Part shown: positions 1 to 10,805 of the stretch, piece by piece
Numbering within the stretch: the stretch's first letter is position 1
How the letters are laid out: each line of letters begins with the position of its first letter
Assembly (NCBI GenBank): GCA_949126835.1
Contig: OX421502.1
Location: 34,296,482 to 34,360,481 of the forward strand
DNA from: Anisus vortex
Lineage: Eukaryota; Mollusca; Gastropoda; Planorbidae
Reading direction: 5' to 3'
DNA: 64,000 nt
Translations under genes and position numbers: made by a program
The notes under the pieces: model-generated
What the model was told of the DNA's origin: nothing
The model's input: the letters and a program-made list of their open reading frames with translations, nothing else
Database searches by the model: none

Positions 1-362
1 GCGTTTGATCTCTTTTCTTTTATTAAAATCCTTTCTAAGGAAATCGAGGACTTTATAAAAAAAGAAATAAAAAAGTTACGTGGAAATAGTAGAAATAATT
101 TAGGGATTGAACACGTATTTCTGTAGGTTTGCTTGTTTGTACAAAAGGGGAGGGGGGGGGGAGATATATGTGGAGAAAAAAAAAGGAAGGGGGTGATTTC
201 GGCGTCGTGTTTCAAATTTCTGGGGTGGGGTGGGGGTGGGGGGAGTGATTTGAGTTGGGAAACGAGGATAAGAAAATATTTAGCCCGCGCCAAGTTTTGC
301 GTCAGCTGTTAATGAGAATTTGATAGTTGTGTGTGCGTGCTGTGTGTAAGTTTGTGTGTAAC

Positions 363-365
<3 letters not shown>

Positions 366-410
<45 letters not shown>
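366..410. repeat. (GA)n microsatellite
   Basis: An uninterrupted GA run of about 45 bases in AT-rich DNA. The flanking 1-595 stretch has G-rich runs but no gene that I can support. Confidence 0.95.
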
Positions 411-415
<5 letters not shown>

Positions 416-594
416 GAGAGAGGGGTGAAGAGAGATAGAATGAGAAATCTATTAATTCCCACCAGCCAGTGTAGTTACCGAATCAATTGAATCAGAGATG
501 GAGAAAGCATCAGACAAATCTTTGAATCACACAAAAAATTAGTTGATTGTCACTTATACCACTCTTTTTGTTTGTTTATAGTCCCTTAACCTTG

Positions 595-782
595 GCGGTC
601 GTTGGGGGGAGCTACTGGACACTGGGTGTCCATTAGTACTCTCTTGGGCTTGGTAGACTTGGCGGCGCCCATCTCCTCTCCAAGTCGGCGGTGGATTTTA
701 TAGCTGACTGCACCGAGGGTCGAACCCCTGATGCGGCGCTTGGGAGTCGAGCTCGCTGTCGACTTTGCTAACCAGCCGCCAG
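595..782 (-). mobile_element. tRNA-derived SINE-like repeat
   Basis: Read on the minus strand, the first part looks like a tRNA: a box-A-like GGCTGGTTAGCA and, further on, a box-B-like GGGTTCGACCC, followed by a GC-rich body. This is the layout of a tRNA-derived SINE with an internal RNA polymerase III promoter. The family is not one I can name. The tRNA part is too irregular to be a working tRNA gene. Confidence 0.55.
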
Positions 783-797
783 ACAGGGGTACTAAGA

Positions 798-985
798 CAG
801 GGGTCGGAAACCTTTCGCTAACTGTGTGCCAAGCCAGATATTTTTAAAGCATTCCGCGTGCCATCAGACTGAAAGTCAACCCGCTCTACTATGTTGATGT
901 TTTTATAAGACAATTTCTTTAGCGCTGTAGCAAGACCAAGGCCAGAAGCAAAGGAGATTTATAGAGAAAATCCTTAAAGTGTTTT
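798..985 (+). mobile_element. hAT-like element, left end only
   Basis: It starts with CAGGGGTCGGAAACCT and resembles the left end of the complete element at 21876 over roughly 180 bases, including the words for the GTGTGCCAA region and the CAAGACCAAGGCCA segment. No matching right end is visible downstream, so this looks truncated or decayed. Confidence 0.55.
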
Positions 986-2204
986 ATTTATTCGCTAAAA
1001 AAAATATCATGTGTGTGATTATCAACTTTTCTTATTGTATTTACTACTAAATACACATTTTAATACTCATTTTTTTAAGTTTTAAGGTCTATAATTTTAA
1101 ATTAGTAGTTATAATTCTAGCACATGCTAATAATTCATTATATTATAAGCTCAGCCTAACTGAGATTTTTTAAATATTTTATGAAAATAAAATAGGAAAT
1201 GAAAAAGCTGTAAAATATTACACCGAGGCTGAAAAGATACGTAGTAATTAAACAACCTGAATAGATAATATGATGTTCAAAAATTTACATATAAACTCTC
1301 TAGTCATAGAATATATAATTTATATAATTTTATGTGACAATATTGAAAGAAATAGAGCTAAATATTTTTTATCTCTATGTGATTAAAAATCTATTTTAAA
1401 AAATCCAATTGAAAAAGAAGTATTACCTATTTTTTTTTTTACCATCGCTTTTAACCTTCAAATCTCATAAAAGTTTTAATATTAAGTTAAATCTAACTTT
1501 ATTAACCTTCAGTCAGTGTTGAACAAAAGATGTATCCCCCACCACACACACACGGAAATCACAAGCTCCATCTTCAGTGCCAGTATTTCTATAGTGTTTG
1601 TGTAGACCGCTCAAACAAAACTAAATAACAACAAACAACAATGTTCTAAATTTATCTGATTGTCCATCCAGTGCCGGACATACCATTTCGGTCAAGCGTA
1701 TTGACCATGCACTGATTTATTGGTTCAGTGAAAGAACTGCTCAGCTGAGAGAAAGAGAGGGAATGTAAATTGTGGCGTGCGGAGGCTTGTGGTGGTGGGA
1801 GGGGGTCCAAGGGCGTAAAGAGAGTGGTCAGCCGAAAGATAGATATTGATTGTCTCATTATCAGAGGCCCCGGGTTCCTGGTAGGTGGGGGAGGGAGGGG
1901 GTGAGATGGAGTAAATACACACTGACCACTGTAAGGACGTGATTAGCCTACATTGGAGTGGTCAATTCTCGCTGGTCCCCAGACTTAAGATAATGGCCAC
2001 TAGTGTACCTGTTAGCATGTGCCTTCGTTGTTCAGAACGTCCTAATTAGTACTGGTAGAACTTAAACACGTTGACGAACTATGTATAACTAACTGTCTTG
2101 TTATAAGTATTGTAACATTAGAGAAGTCTGAACAGGCTACTCTTGTCGCCAATGTTGAAAGAGTTTTCTAAAGTTACACTTCACATGTCACTATTTCTAT
2201 TTAT
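986..2204. other. AT-rich non-coding stretch, nothing recognised
   Basis: Very AT-rich to about 1650, then a mixed stretch with a purine-rich part near 1750-1910. No coding region, RNA gene or repeat family that I recognise. Confidence 0.6.
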
Positions 2205-2405
2205 ACTTCTTCTTCTTCGCCATTATCAACTCCTAGTAGAGCATAAGCCACCAACAATTTCTTTCCACGTCTTCCTGTCTCTGGCTATCTTCTCTAACTC
2301 CTTCCAGCTTTACCCGATCAGCTGCACGTCCTTTTGCTACTTCTCTCCGTCGGGTGTTCTTAATTCTACCTCATCGTCTTGCACCATGTGGAGTCCATGC
2401 AAGAG
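2205..2405 (-). pseudogene. 3' end of a LINE (non-LTR retrotransposon) ORF2, decayed
   Basis: On the minus strand a frame reads SWKELEKIARDRKTW followed by KEIVGGLCSTRS and then stops. This is the typical C-terminal end of non-LTR retrotransposon polyproteins of the endonuclease/reverse transcriptase type (pattern W-x-E-L-x-x-x-A-x-D-R-x-x-W). It is followed by a GAAGAAGAAG-type 3' tail, as many LINEs have. Upstream codons are in another frame, so the copy is broken. Only about 200 bases of the element are present, which fits 5' truncation during insertion. Confidence 0.7.
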
Positions 2406-3780
2406 CTTGTCTAATCAAATTTGTAGAAGATTATTACGTCCAGTAGGCCCGAAATTCCCGCAAGGGCGGCAGGGATTGGTCGGCGGCAGGAGCAGAGCTA
2501 GAGCCCGGGGCCGTTTTTTGTTGATGGTCCAGTGAACTAACCGCAGGAGCAGCCGGTACTTTAAATACATTTTATCACTGCCCATGAATACGCGAAATGT
2601 CCGGGACCAGGGTGGCTCAAAATATAGTCCCAGTTCTTAGTAAGTTCTTATTCTTGGGTGTGAAAAAAAACTCTTCACCTGCGATACACATAGTCAATAA
2701 TAGTCAACATAGTCAATAATTGTAGTTACACTCTCAACCTGATCCCAGCCCGTTTGTTTTATCTTTTAAAAAATTGCCCCTGCATCAATCTACAGGTATG
2801 ACTTCTTGTAAGGACTTGAATAAAAAAAAAGGCAGTGATTTGCCGACAATTGCAAATATAATGGATTCATGCCTTCGTAATAATTTAGGTTTATAAATAT
2901 GATATAATCACTTGTAGGCCTATATATTATATACAATCTAAGCGAAGCTGTAAAGAAAAGTAATTAATATAGTTAAATCTTTGCCAGATAAATAGACAAC
3001 AGTAACAAATTTAATTTCACAGAAAATATATTTTATCTAATTTTTATAAGTCTAGTTTTCGTGTTATATTTTTTTTTTTTTTTTTAATTATCCATCGTAG
3101 ACCAATTGGGTGTAGGTTAAGAAGCCTCCCCTCTGGCTCCCCCCCGCTTCAGGAGAAATTGAGAAATCATTGCCCCATTGCCATATCTCCCACTATATAT
3201 AAGAAGCCAGATATGTTTTCTCTTTGTGTGCAAATTGGAGGCGTCACGCATCACTGAATAGCAATAGATCGAAGAAGTTGGTCTAAAATGTACGACGTCA
3301 TGTGTCAGTTAAAATGACTTCCTAATTTGACCTATAAACTGCAACTCATAAATGTACTACTTTGTGCAGTTGTTTCCCCACCACCTCACCCCATACCTTT
3401 TCCCCAATCCTAACACTAACCCTCTCACACACGCACACACAGACACACATTCAGACACACCACTTGCCTTTCCGATTCCATAACCTTCTGACATTTTCAC
3501 CTCCGCCTACAAGCCTTGACGTCACTGCTCGTGATTGGAGCTAATTTTTTGCTCCGTACGACGTGATTTCAATTAAGACCGCTTATTGTTATATATACAG
3601 TCACAAACAGCAACAAAAAAACAGATACCATTAACAAAATAAAAAAAAACAGTTGAAAACAACAGTCTCTTGCGTGATCTGTTTTATAACTAAAGTCAGT
3701 CAGTTCTAATAACATAAACATATCAGTAAGTTATACACTGCTCTTTATACATGTTATGTAACTTAGTTACATTATATATT
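2406..3780. other. Non-coding, no gene seen
   Basis: Contains poly-A and poly-T runs and a CA-rich patch near 3425-3460. I found no coding pattern with codon structure and no RNA gene. Confidence 0.55.
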
Positions 3781-3869
3781 TTGGGCAACATCAGTCTCTC
3801 CTTAACACAATGCCCAGGCTTGCGCCCTGGAGATGACACTCCAGCTTTGCTTTTTTGCGTCGACATAAC

Positions 3870-4135
3870 ACGGAAAGCGGCAGTTACCGGCTATAAGCCA
3901 TCTGCTGCAGAGGACAGACTTCGTCCTATCAAAGAGGCTGGAAGAGCAGCGAAGAAATTTAAATAGCATATACTGTCCCTGGCCAGCTCCAACGGTTCGC
4001 TTTCAAGTGCCAGAGATGCGACAGAACCCAATGAAAGGTCCTCACAGACACAGTTAATGCTGCGAGGCTGGCGATGTCACAGGAGCGTAAATCTAATTGT
4101 CTTCCGAGACTAAGGAGCCAAAGAAGAAGATATTT
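3870..4135 (+). pseudogene. Possible LINE 3' end remnant
   Basis: One frame includes FKCQRCDRTQ, then a stop, then KVLTDTVNAARLAMSQERKS. The stretch ends in CCAAAGAAGAAGAT, a tail like those at the 3' ends of LINEs. The CxxC pair recalls the C-terminal zinc-binding part of LINE polyproteins, but the match is weak and interrupted. I call it a remnant by analogy with the neighbouring LINE pieces at 2205 and 4187. Confidence 0.35.
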
Positions 4136-4186
4136 TGGGTTTGTATAACTATTTCAAGTTTAAAAACAGTGTAGGTTTATTCCGGG

Positions 4187-4345
4187 CATGGAATGGGTTG
4201 CCTTAACAAAACCAGGAAAACCAGTAACTTTATTAACATCATTCAAAACACTGAATAAAAATGCAAGACTGGACTAAGACCACGAATGAGCGTAGGACGC
4301 TGTAATTTTCTTTGTAGAAGGAGCGTCTGTAATATTCCTTATTCC
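4187..4345 (+). pseudogene. LINE 3' terminal fragment (copy 1)
   Basis: Clearly related to 51563-51715: both carry the words for WNGLP, then TRKTSN, then FKTL, followed by GAATGAGCGTAG- or GGATGAGCGTAG-like and AGAAGGAGCGTCT words. The peptide resembles the end of non-LTR retrotransposon reverse transcriptases (W-N-x-L-P ... S-F-K-x-x-L). Here a stop directly follows WNGLP, so it is dead. The two copies mark a low-copy LINE family. Confidence 0.55.
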
Positions 4346-5293
4346 TGCCCCTTGGCTTTCTTTTTCTTCTTATTCTTTTCACAACGCTCCGAAGTTATTC
4401 CCCTTGTCACCTTTAACAGTTACTGCCCATTACAAGGATCGAGTTTCCTGCATTCGCTCCAGTATCGATTCCTTTTGTCTCGCATCGAACCTCGCGCTGT
4501 TCACGTGACCTGTTAACCGGGCCAATGGCTGTGCCCGTGTCGCATGTACGCCGTTGTTGCATGGCATGGATGCCACCCCTTTTGTTACATTCAGAGGCGG
4601 GGGGCCCCAATGTTGCTGAGGATGTCATTACTTTCCGCTCGACTATCATCTAATTGGTGTCTTTATTTCATAACTCTCCCTCTCTTTCTTTCTCGCCTTC
4701 GTACTCCATTTCTCTTTCTTCCTTTCTTTCTTTCTGTCTTTTACTATCTCTCTCTTTCTCCTCCAGATGTCTCTCTGTAGCACCCATTTTGTGAAGTCTT
4801 TCAACAATTGAACCATTCTCTCTTTCTCTATCTGTCTGTCTCTCTATCTTTTTAATACGTTGCACAGAACGGCCAACAGAACGACTAAATACAACTTATC
4901 CACTGACGTGATAAAGATTCAATGGTTCACTGTTGGTCATTTCTATAGCGCGACTCTGCAGGCTATCACATAATTTAGCATGCCCAGTTCGCTGTTGACC
5001 TCCACTGGGTTTGATCCAAAAGTTAATGGAACTAATGGAACTAAGATTATATATATATATAACTTATCTTATATATTACAGACGCTTGTCATATTTTATA
5101 TTATTATATCACTGGCCGGTTTTCCAGACACTATGATTGCTAATGGGTTCTACGCCCCCCCCCCCCCCGTGTGGAAGGAACTTTTCATTGTAGAAATAAT
5201 GACCTATAGATGCATTAGTAAGTGCACAAATTGTAATAATTTACGGAGACTTTAAAATAAGCATTCCTAATATTTCTGTGAAGTTATATCAAA
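4346..5293. other. Non-coding, pyrimidine-rich part, no gene seen
   Basis: A T/C-rich tract lies at about 4675-4855 and a C10 run near 5155. No coding region recognised. Confidence 0.55.
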
Positions 5294-5654
5294 GTATAGA
5301 CCTAGATAGTATAGACCTAGATAGTATAGACCTAGATAGTATAGACCTAGATAGTATAGACCTAGATAGTATAGACCTAGATAGTATAGACCTAGATAGT
5401 ATAGACCTAGATAGTATAGACCTAGATAGTATAGACCTAGATAGTATAGACCTAGATAGTATAGACCTAGATAGTATAGACCTAGACAGAATAGACCTAG
5501 ACAGTATAGACCTAGATAGTATAGACCTAGATAGTATAGACCTAGATAGTATAGACCTAGACAGTATAGACCTAGATAGTATAGACCTAGATAGTATAGA
5601 CCTAGATAGTATAGACCTAGATAGTATAGACCTAGATAGTATAGACCTAGACAG
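5294..5654. repeat. 15-bp minisatellite, about 24 copies
   Basis: The unit GTATAGACCTAGATA repeats head to tail with very few substitutions (some units have GACAG for GATAG). Because 15 is a multiple of three, both strands stay open through the array, giving DSIDL repeats on plus and YLGL repeats on minus. These open frames follow from the repeat and are not evidence of a gene. Confidence 0.97.
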
Positions 5655-6143
5655 AATTCGTATATAGTAGATCTTGAATATTTATTATTATTAGATTTAA
5701 AGATAGCTTTATCTTTTTCATTGGTTCTTTTTCTGTTGTCTCCAAAGGTGCGTGATAGTGTCACGTGCAATCCTGTGTGTGTGTGTCTTTGTGTGTGTGT
5801 CTGTGTATGCTTTCCTGGGGGAGGGAGTACCACTACTTCAACCACCACCACCCCCTCCGCCCTCTACTTTCTCCTCCCCCGCCTCCCCCTCATTGTTTGG
5901 AAACAAAGCTGCACAAGAAAACAAAAACAGACATAAAAAAAAAGAAAATATAAAAATATAAAAAAATCTGTCAAGGGGACATAAGACATGAAACCATAAT
6001 TAGTCGCCGGGGTTATCTGCCCACTTAAACTATCGACCTCTCACCGGACAGATATAAGTGCTGTCATAACTCGGGCGATGCTACTTCCTGTTGGAGTGGT
6101 GGAAGGCCCGGAGAAAAAAAATTACTACAAAAAGCTATCGGCC

Positions 6144-6148
<5 letters not shown>
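5655..6148. other. Non-coding, no gene seen
   Basis: Holds a GT-rich patch near 5776-5810 and a C-rich patch near 5845-5890. No gene recognised. Confidence 0.5.
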
Positions 6149-6228
<80 letters not shown>

Positions 6229-6232
6229 GAAA
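6149..6232. repeat. (GA)n microsatellite, interrupted
   Basis: GA dinucleotides with occasional AAAG interruptions. Confidence 0.95.
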
Positions 6233-6552
6233 ACTAAAAAAGAACTGGTACAATCCATTTGAACAGCTCGATTTAATGGGTTTTTGTTATTTCTCCATAA
6301 TGGTTTTCCAAGTTCGGTAGTACCCTCGACGCGCCTCGGCAGTGAGAGAGAGACTGTGTGTGTGTTTGCGCATGCGTGCTTATGTTTGCCTGGAAAATTA
6401 TCTGAGTGCCGTATTTGATTTCCGGTTTGCTAATGTTGTAGGTGAAATAATTTCTAATTAATTTGTAAAAAAAAAAAAACTGCGCCTTTTTTTTTTACGT
6501 TTCTGTCTGCTTGGAAGAAAAACATTAAACTACATCTTTATTGGTATTATTA

Positions 6553-6858
6553 CACACTCTCTCTCTATCCATCTCTAATTATATGCACTCTTTCTCTATC
6601 TGTGCACTCTCTATCTCTATGTCTCTATTCCCTCTCTCTATTTGCCCTATCTCTCTATTCGCTCCCCCCTCTCTCTATGCACTCTCCTTCTCTCTTCACG
6701 CAGTCTCCCCTTCTCTCTCTACACTCTCCCTCTCTCACTATCTATGTACTCTCCCCCTCTCTCTACGCATTCTCCCCCTCTCTCTCTCTGTCTACGCACT
6801 CTCTCTCTCTCTCTCTACGCACTCTCCCTCTCTCTCCCTCTCTCTCTCTCTATGCAGT
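6553..6858. repeat. CT-rich minisatellite-like tract
   Basis: Irregular repeats of roughly 25-35 bases built from CTCTCT, TACGCACTCTC and CCCTCTCT words. Open frames on it are low-complexity Ser/Leu runs and are not genes. Confidence 0.85.
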
Positions 6859-7574
6859 TGGCAGCTTTCCTAAACAAAGGATCATCTCTTTTACAGGGCG
6901 ATAGTGGCGCAATGTGACGCAGGAGTTGGGGGGAGGGGGAGGGTGTACATAGTGACCAGGAATAAGCAGCCCTCTAAAAATGACCATTTTTATTATTATT
7001 ATTATTAAAGTGACGGTATTTGCTTGGTTAAAAAAAAAAGGCGCGTTAGGTAGTCTACACAATCCCATCATAGGCGTGCCTATAGTGAGCACACTGAGCA
7101 TGCTAAATGTAATACCATGGAGAGAAGCGGTATAGAAATAATCATCACCATGCTCGTATCTTCGTGCTGTCAAGGAATGCTAAAAAAAAAATGGTGTCAT
7201 CAGTTTGTTTCATTAATGTGATATCAGAACAAGAGTTGTTAAATTTCTAGAAATAGATCTATTTCTCCACGTTCATTTTTTGTATCATTTCTAAAAAAAA
7301 ATTCTTGATAAAACTTTTTAAAATCGAATTGTCAATTGATAAAATTATTTTTTTATCCGCTTTGATGAAACAGAAGTTGTCGATGATCTAATGTTTGTAT
7401 TTTGAGTCTGCTGTTTGTTTTACTTGTTTGTTTGTTTGTCAGTCCGTCAATACGATCTTGTTTTTATATTTCTCCTTCGATTTATTTTTCTCTCTGTCTG
7501 TGATGAATATCTCTTACTTTCACACTATTTTGGGTCAGGGGGAAGAGGGGAGGGGTGTTTAAAGAAAAGTACCT
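6859..7574. other. Non-coding, no gene seen
   Basis: AT-rich with a short (ATT)n run near 6990. Nothing recognised. Confidence 0.5.
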
Positions 7575-7795
7575 TTTGGACCAAATCGATCATAGGGCCA
7601 CGGCATACATACTAGGTGACTGAGTGTGACCAGCACATTGCACAGCCGCCTTTACTTTAGTACAACTAATGTCAGGTACTCGTCAGAGCTGGGTAGACTC
7701 AGGGACGACCCTCCAAAACCCGGGAACAAACCCTAGCCTTCACCGGGATTCGAGCTTTCGGTACGTGTACGCCCACGCGTACGCAAACCGCGAAA
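7575..7795 (-). mobile_element. tRNA-derived SINE, family A
   Basis: On the minus strand the order is a damaged tRNA-like head, then a body with the words CCAGCTCTGA, then GGCCCTATGATCGATTTGG near the end. The same body recurs at 18993, 25680, 38435, 40981, 43668 and 48560 in both orientations, so this is a dispersed family. The head is partly degraded here. Confidence 0.7.
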
Positions 7796-8287
7796 ACACG
7801 TGAGAACCACGCCCATAGAATTTAATACTGAGATTAATTTAATACTGGCAGTTTACGGTCTCGCTTAGTCTTCAGATAATGACGTCATTTCTTATTTATA
7901 GACAACTCCGAATACAAGGGGAATTACCGAATTCTCATTCCACCGCAAAATTTATTTTTCAATTTCAAGTGTATTATTTAGCAAACATTAAAAATAAATA
8001 AATTAATAACCATATTAATGATGTTTTTTTTCTTCTTTGTGTTTATCATTTTAATTTTAGGTTTTGAAACAACGAAAAAAGATTTGAGGTATTATTCTTC
8101 AAAACTTGACACGGTAAAGAAAAGCTATTGGATACTATGACATAGCATTCACTACAAGGGTTAATCCACAGACTTTCTTCAAGTATGTTATGTTTGTCAA
8201 ATCCCTGGACTGGATTATCTATTCCATCAATTGATAATCTCTAGGATCCGGTTCTAAGACACCAATCAGCTAGCGTGCCCCAACGTC
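7796..8287. promoter_or_regulatory. Region upstream of the cadherin start, no defined promoter
   Basis: This 490-base stretch directly precedes the first cadherin ATG. It should hold the 5' untranslated region or an upstream intron. I see no convincing TATA box or initiator, and an upstream non-coding exon cannot be excluded. The start codon lies in the context CAACGTCATGG, with G at +4 but no purine at -3. Confidence 0.25.
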
Positions 8288-8859
8288 ATGGGCAATAACG
8301 TGTTACTGGTGCCCTTTCGGGTATCAGTGATGCTGGCGATCCTGCAGTTGCTTTTGGGGAGGGTGAAAGCCCAGTCTCTGAAGGTCACCCTGGGGCCACT
8401 AAAAGAGGAACAGAAAACCGGAACTTACGTCGGCAACATCGCCAGCTCCACGTCAATCAGCAGGGAGGTGACCCAGACGGAATTCAACACCCTCAAGTTC
8501 GAGTTCCTCGACGCTTCCAACCGTGACGGGCAGATGTTCTCCATCAACGGGCGCTCCGGGGCGCTGTTCACCCAGACCACGATCGACAGGGAGAGCGTCT
8601 GCGAGGACCTGGCCGTGTGCCAGATCAAGTTCGACGTCACCGTCAGCTCGGAGGTGACCTCCTACCTGAGGCTGGTTGAGGTGACCATCAACATCACGGA
8701 CATCAACGACAACGTGCCGTCCTTCGAGGTGGACCGCTTCGACATTGAGATCCCGGAGAACAACGCGCAGGACCTGACCAAGCCACTGCCATCCGCGGTA
8801 GACAAGGATACAGGAGAGAATGCCATTCAGCATTACACGTTATTGACACAGACTAATGA
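8288..8859 (+). CDS. Protocadherin-like gene, exon 1: signal peptide, EC1, start of EC2
   Basis: First coding exon of a calcium-dependent cell adhesion receptor. Residues 1-28 form a hydrophobic signal peptide with likely cleavage after RVKA. EC1 spans about residues 30-142 and ends in the calcium-binding linker DINDN. It includes DRESVCEDLAVC, a C-x5-C loop after the DRE motif that is typical of protocadherin EC1 domains. EC2 begins at about 143 with an IPEN motif and VDKDTGENA. The exon ends at ACTAATGA before a GTACGT donor, leaving two bases of a codon that the next exon completes as Glu. Beyond the donor the frame runs into a TATC microsatellite, so the open frame there is not coding. 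The whole gene would encode about 940-980 residues with seven EC repeats, the count of delta-1 protocadherins; orthology is not established. Confidence 0.9.
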
Positions 8860-8882
8860 GTACGTAGATATCTGTCTATATC

Positions 8883-9075
8883 TTTGTCTTCTATGTATGT
8901 ATCTATCTATCTATTCATCTATCTATCTATCTGTATATCTTTCTATCTATCTATCTATCTATGTACCTGTCTATAGGACTATATATTCATCTATTTGTCT
9001 ATCTCTCTTTCTGTCTATCTGTCTAGCTGTCTATCTCTCTATCTCTCTATCTGTATATCTATGCATCTATCTAAC
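8883..9075. repeat. (TATC)n microsatellite in intron 1
   Basis: Imperfect TATC/TGTC tetranucleotide run directly after the exon 1 donor. It keeps the exon 1 frame open artificially. Confidence 0.9.
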
Positions 9076-9189
9076 GTTCGTCTCTATATCTGCCAATCTT
9101 TCTCCCCTTCTCATTAGCTCTCACTACATTTGTCTATCATTTCATCACCCATTCTAAGACATCTCAATACTTTATGACACACCATCTTA

Positions 9190-9487
9190 TCCATCTATTT
9201 ATCCATCGCTAATACATCCATTTATCCATCGCTCATACATCCATTTATCCATCGCTCATCCATCCATTTATCCATCGCTCATCCATCCATTTATCCATCA
9301 ATCATCCATCCATTTATCCATCAATCATCCCTCCATTTATCGATCAATCATCCATCCATTTTATCCATCAATCATCCATCCATTTATCCATCACTCATGC
9401 ATCCATTTATCCATCACTCATACATCCGTTTATCCATCACTCATCAATCCATTTATCCATCACTCATCCATCCATTTATCCATCACA
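9190..9487. repeat. 23-bp minisatellite in intron 1
   Basis: About 13 head-to-tail copies of a unit like TCCATTTATCCATCGCTCA plus four bases, with drift (GCTC, ACTC, AATC variants). Confidence 0.92.
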
Positions 9488-9658
9488 TCCAATAAGCTGG
9501 ATAACACACCAACATATTGAACACACGTGTTCACATAACAACTTTAAACAACACGGTCCTCCGTTCAGTTCACAATCACGTTCAACGTCATCAACATACC
9601 CACCACTACCCCCCCCCATATCCCCTTTACTTATCTCCCTTCTTCTCCTGCCTGCCAG

Positions 9659-9798
9659 GTTCTCCCTGAATGTGGAGCGGAGGCTGAACAACAAATTCAG
9701 AATCTCCCTTGTGGTCAACACAGTCCTGGACAGAGAGAAGCAGGACCGCTACGTCCTCCTGGTGGCCGCCACTGACGGAGGCCCGCAACCAATGACAG
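9659..9798 (+). CDS. Protocadherin-like gene, exon 2: second half of EC2
   Basis: The exon follows a CCTGCCAG acceptor and ends before GTAAAC. The join with exon 1 completes a Glu codon and reads [11 protein letters not shown], then [24 protein letters not shown] followed by Y-x-L-x-V-x-A-x-D-G is the core motif of the second half of a cadherin repeat. Length is 140 bases and it leaves one base for exon 3, which completes Gly. Phase agreement on both sides and the domain continuity make this call firm. Confidence 0.9.
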
Positions 9799-9917
9799 GT
9801 AAACTTATCGCCGCCCATGACTTACAAATATTGTTGTCAAACAGACTCAAACGTTGTAATGTCATGCTATTTATCAAATTATAACCACAAAATCAAACCC
9901 TTGAGTGTTTTCATCGG

Positions 9918-9937
9918 GGGGGGGGGGGGGGGGGGAA
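9918..9937. repeat. Poly-G run
   Basis: About 20 consecutive G in intron 2. Such runs are prone to sequencing length error. Confidence 0.9.
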
Positions 9938-10022
9938 TCGGACACCTCAGAGGTCATCTTTCTAAATATTTGCCTATCTTGAGCGGCTAACAATAGTTTA
10001 TTACATTCAATAATCTTTAGAA

Positions 10023-10212
10023 CAGGAGTCGGCTAACTCTGGTTAATAGTGTGCCAAAGTAGAATTTCTAATTCATTCGGCGTGCCAGCAGCCTAAAAGT
10101 CATCTTGCTCTTTTCTAGTGATTTTTGTTTCTTTTTGGGGGTCTTCCGCGTGCCATCGAAAATCGCTCTATGTATTCAGTCTTGCACGCGTTCACTAGGT
10201 TGCCGACCCCTG
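10023..10212. mobile_element. hAT-type MITE, 190 bp
   Basis: It starts CAGGAGTCGGCTAAC and ends GTTGCCGACCCCTGC, close to an inverted pair. The flanks are CTTTAGAA on the left and CTATAGAA on the right, 7 of 8 bases alike, as expected for the 8-bp target duplication of hAT transposons. It is too short to code, so it depended on a transposase supplied elsewhere. Confidence 0.75.
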
Positions 10213-10805
10213 CTATAGAAGATGCCATACCAAATAAACACATCTCTAGCATAGTATCATACAACATAACAATGAACAGAACTTTTAGTTTAAGAGAATT
10301 CCTTTAGTTGTTACATGAACTGCGCATTTGTTTTTGACGTGTGACAGTTCTCTAGAGATTTAGTCATTAAAAGAGGTTTCTGGGAGGTCAGAATTGTGAC
10401 ACGGTAGAATGAAACTGTTGGGCACGTCTGAGGAACACCAAAATTAAGGTGTCTCGGTTTGTTGCCCCGATCATTAGGGCAGCTTTTCTTTTTCAAGTCC
10501 ACTAGGATTGAGGGGTAACTCAAAACAGTTGGAAGTTTCCATTCGGCTGGCCACATGCTGGCCACACCATGTCCCTTGTGGAGTTACCACAGAGTGTGGT
10601 TAACTCCACTTTTTTGTAAACCGTAAAAACAAAGTCCAAGAAAAAAGATTCATGCTCTTTGTCACTGTTCATTTGATAAGTTGTTTTGATTGGTTGATCT
10701 GTTACCAAGAAATTATATATAATTAACTCGCATTGGTTACTAGATATTTAACATTCGATTTATACTACCAAATCACTACACGCACCAAAACGCTGAAGTG
10801 TAGAT
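10213..10805. other. Intron sequence, nothing assigned
   Basis: Minus-strand open frames of 60-84 residues exist at 10311-10708, but they match no family that I recognise and have no clear splice context. Confidence 0.4.

Noticed and set aside
5267..5851. 194-residue minus frame with YLGL repeats
   Set aside because: It follows from a 15-bp tandem repeat; flanking parts are GT-rich low complexity and no gene features are present.
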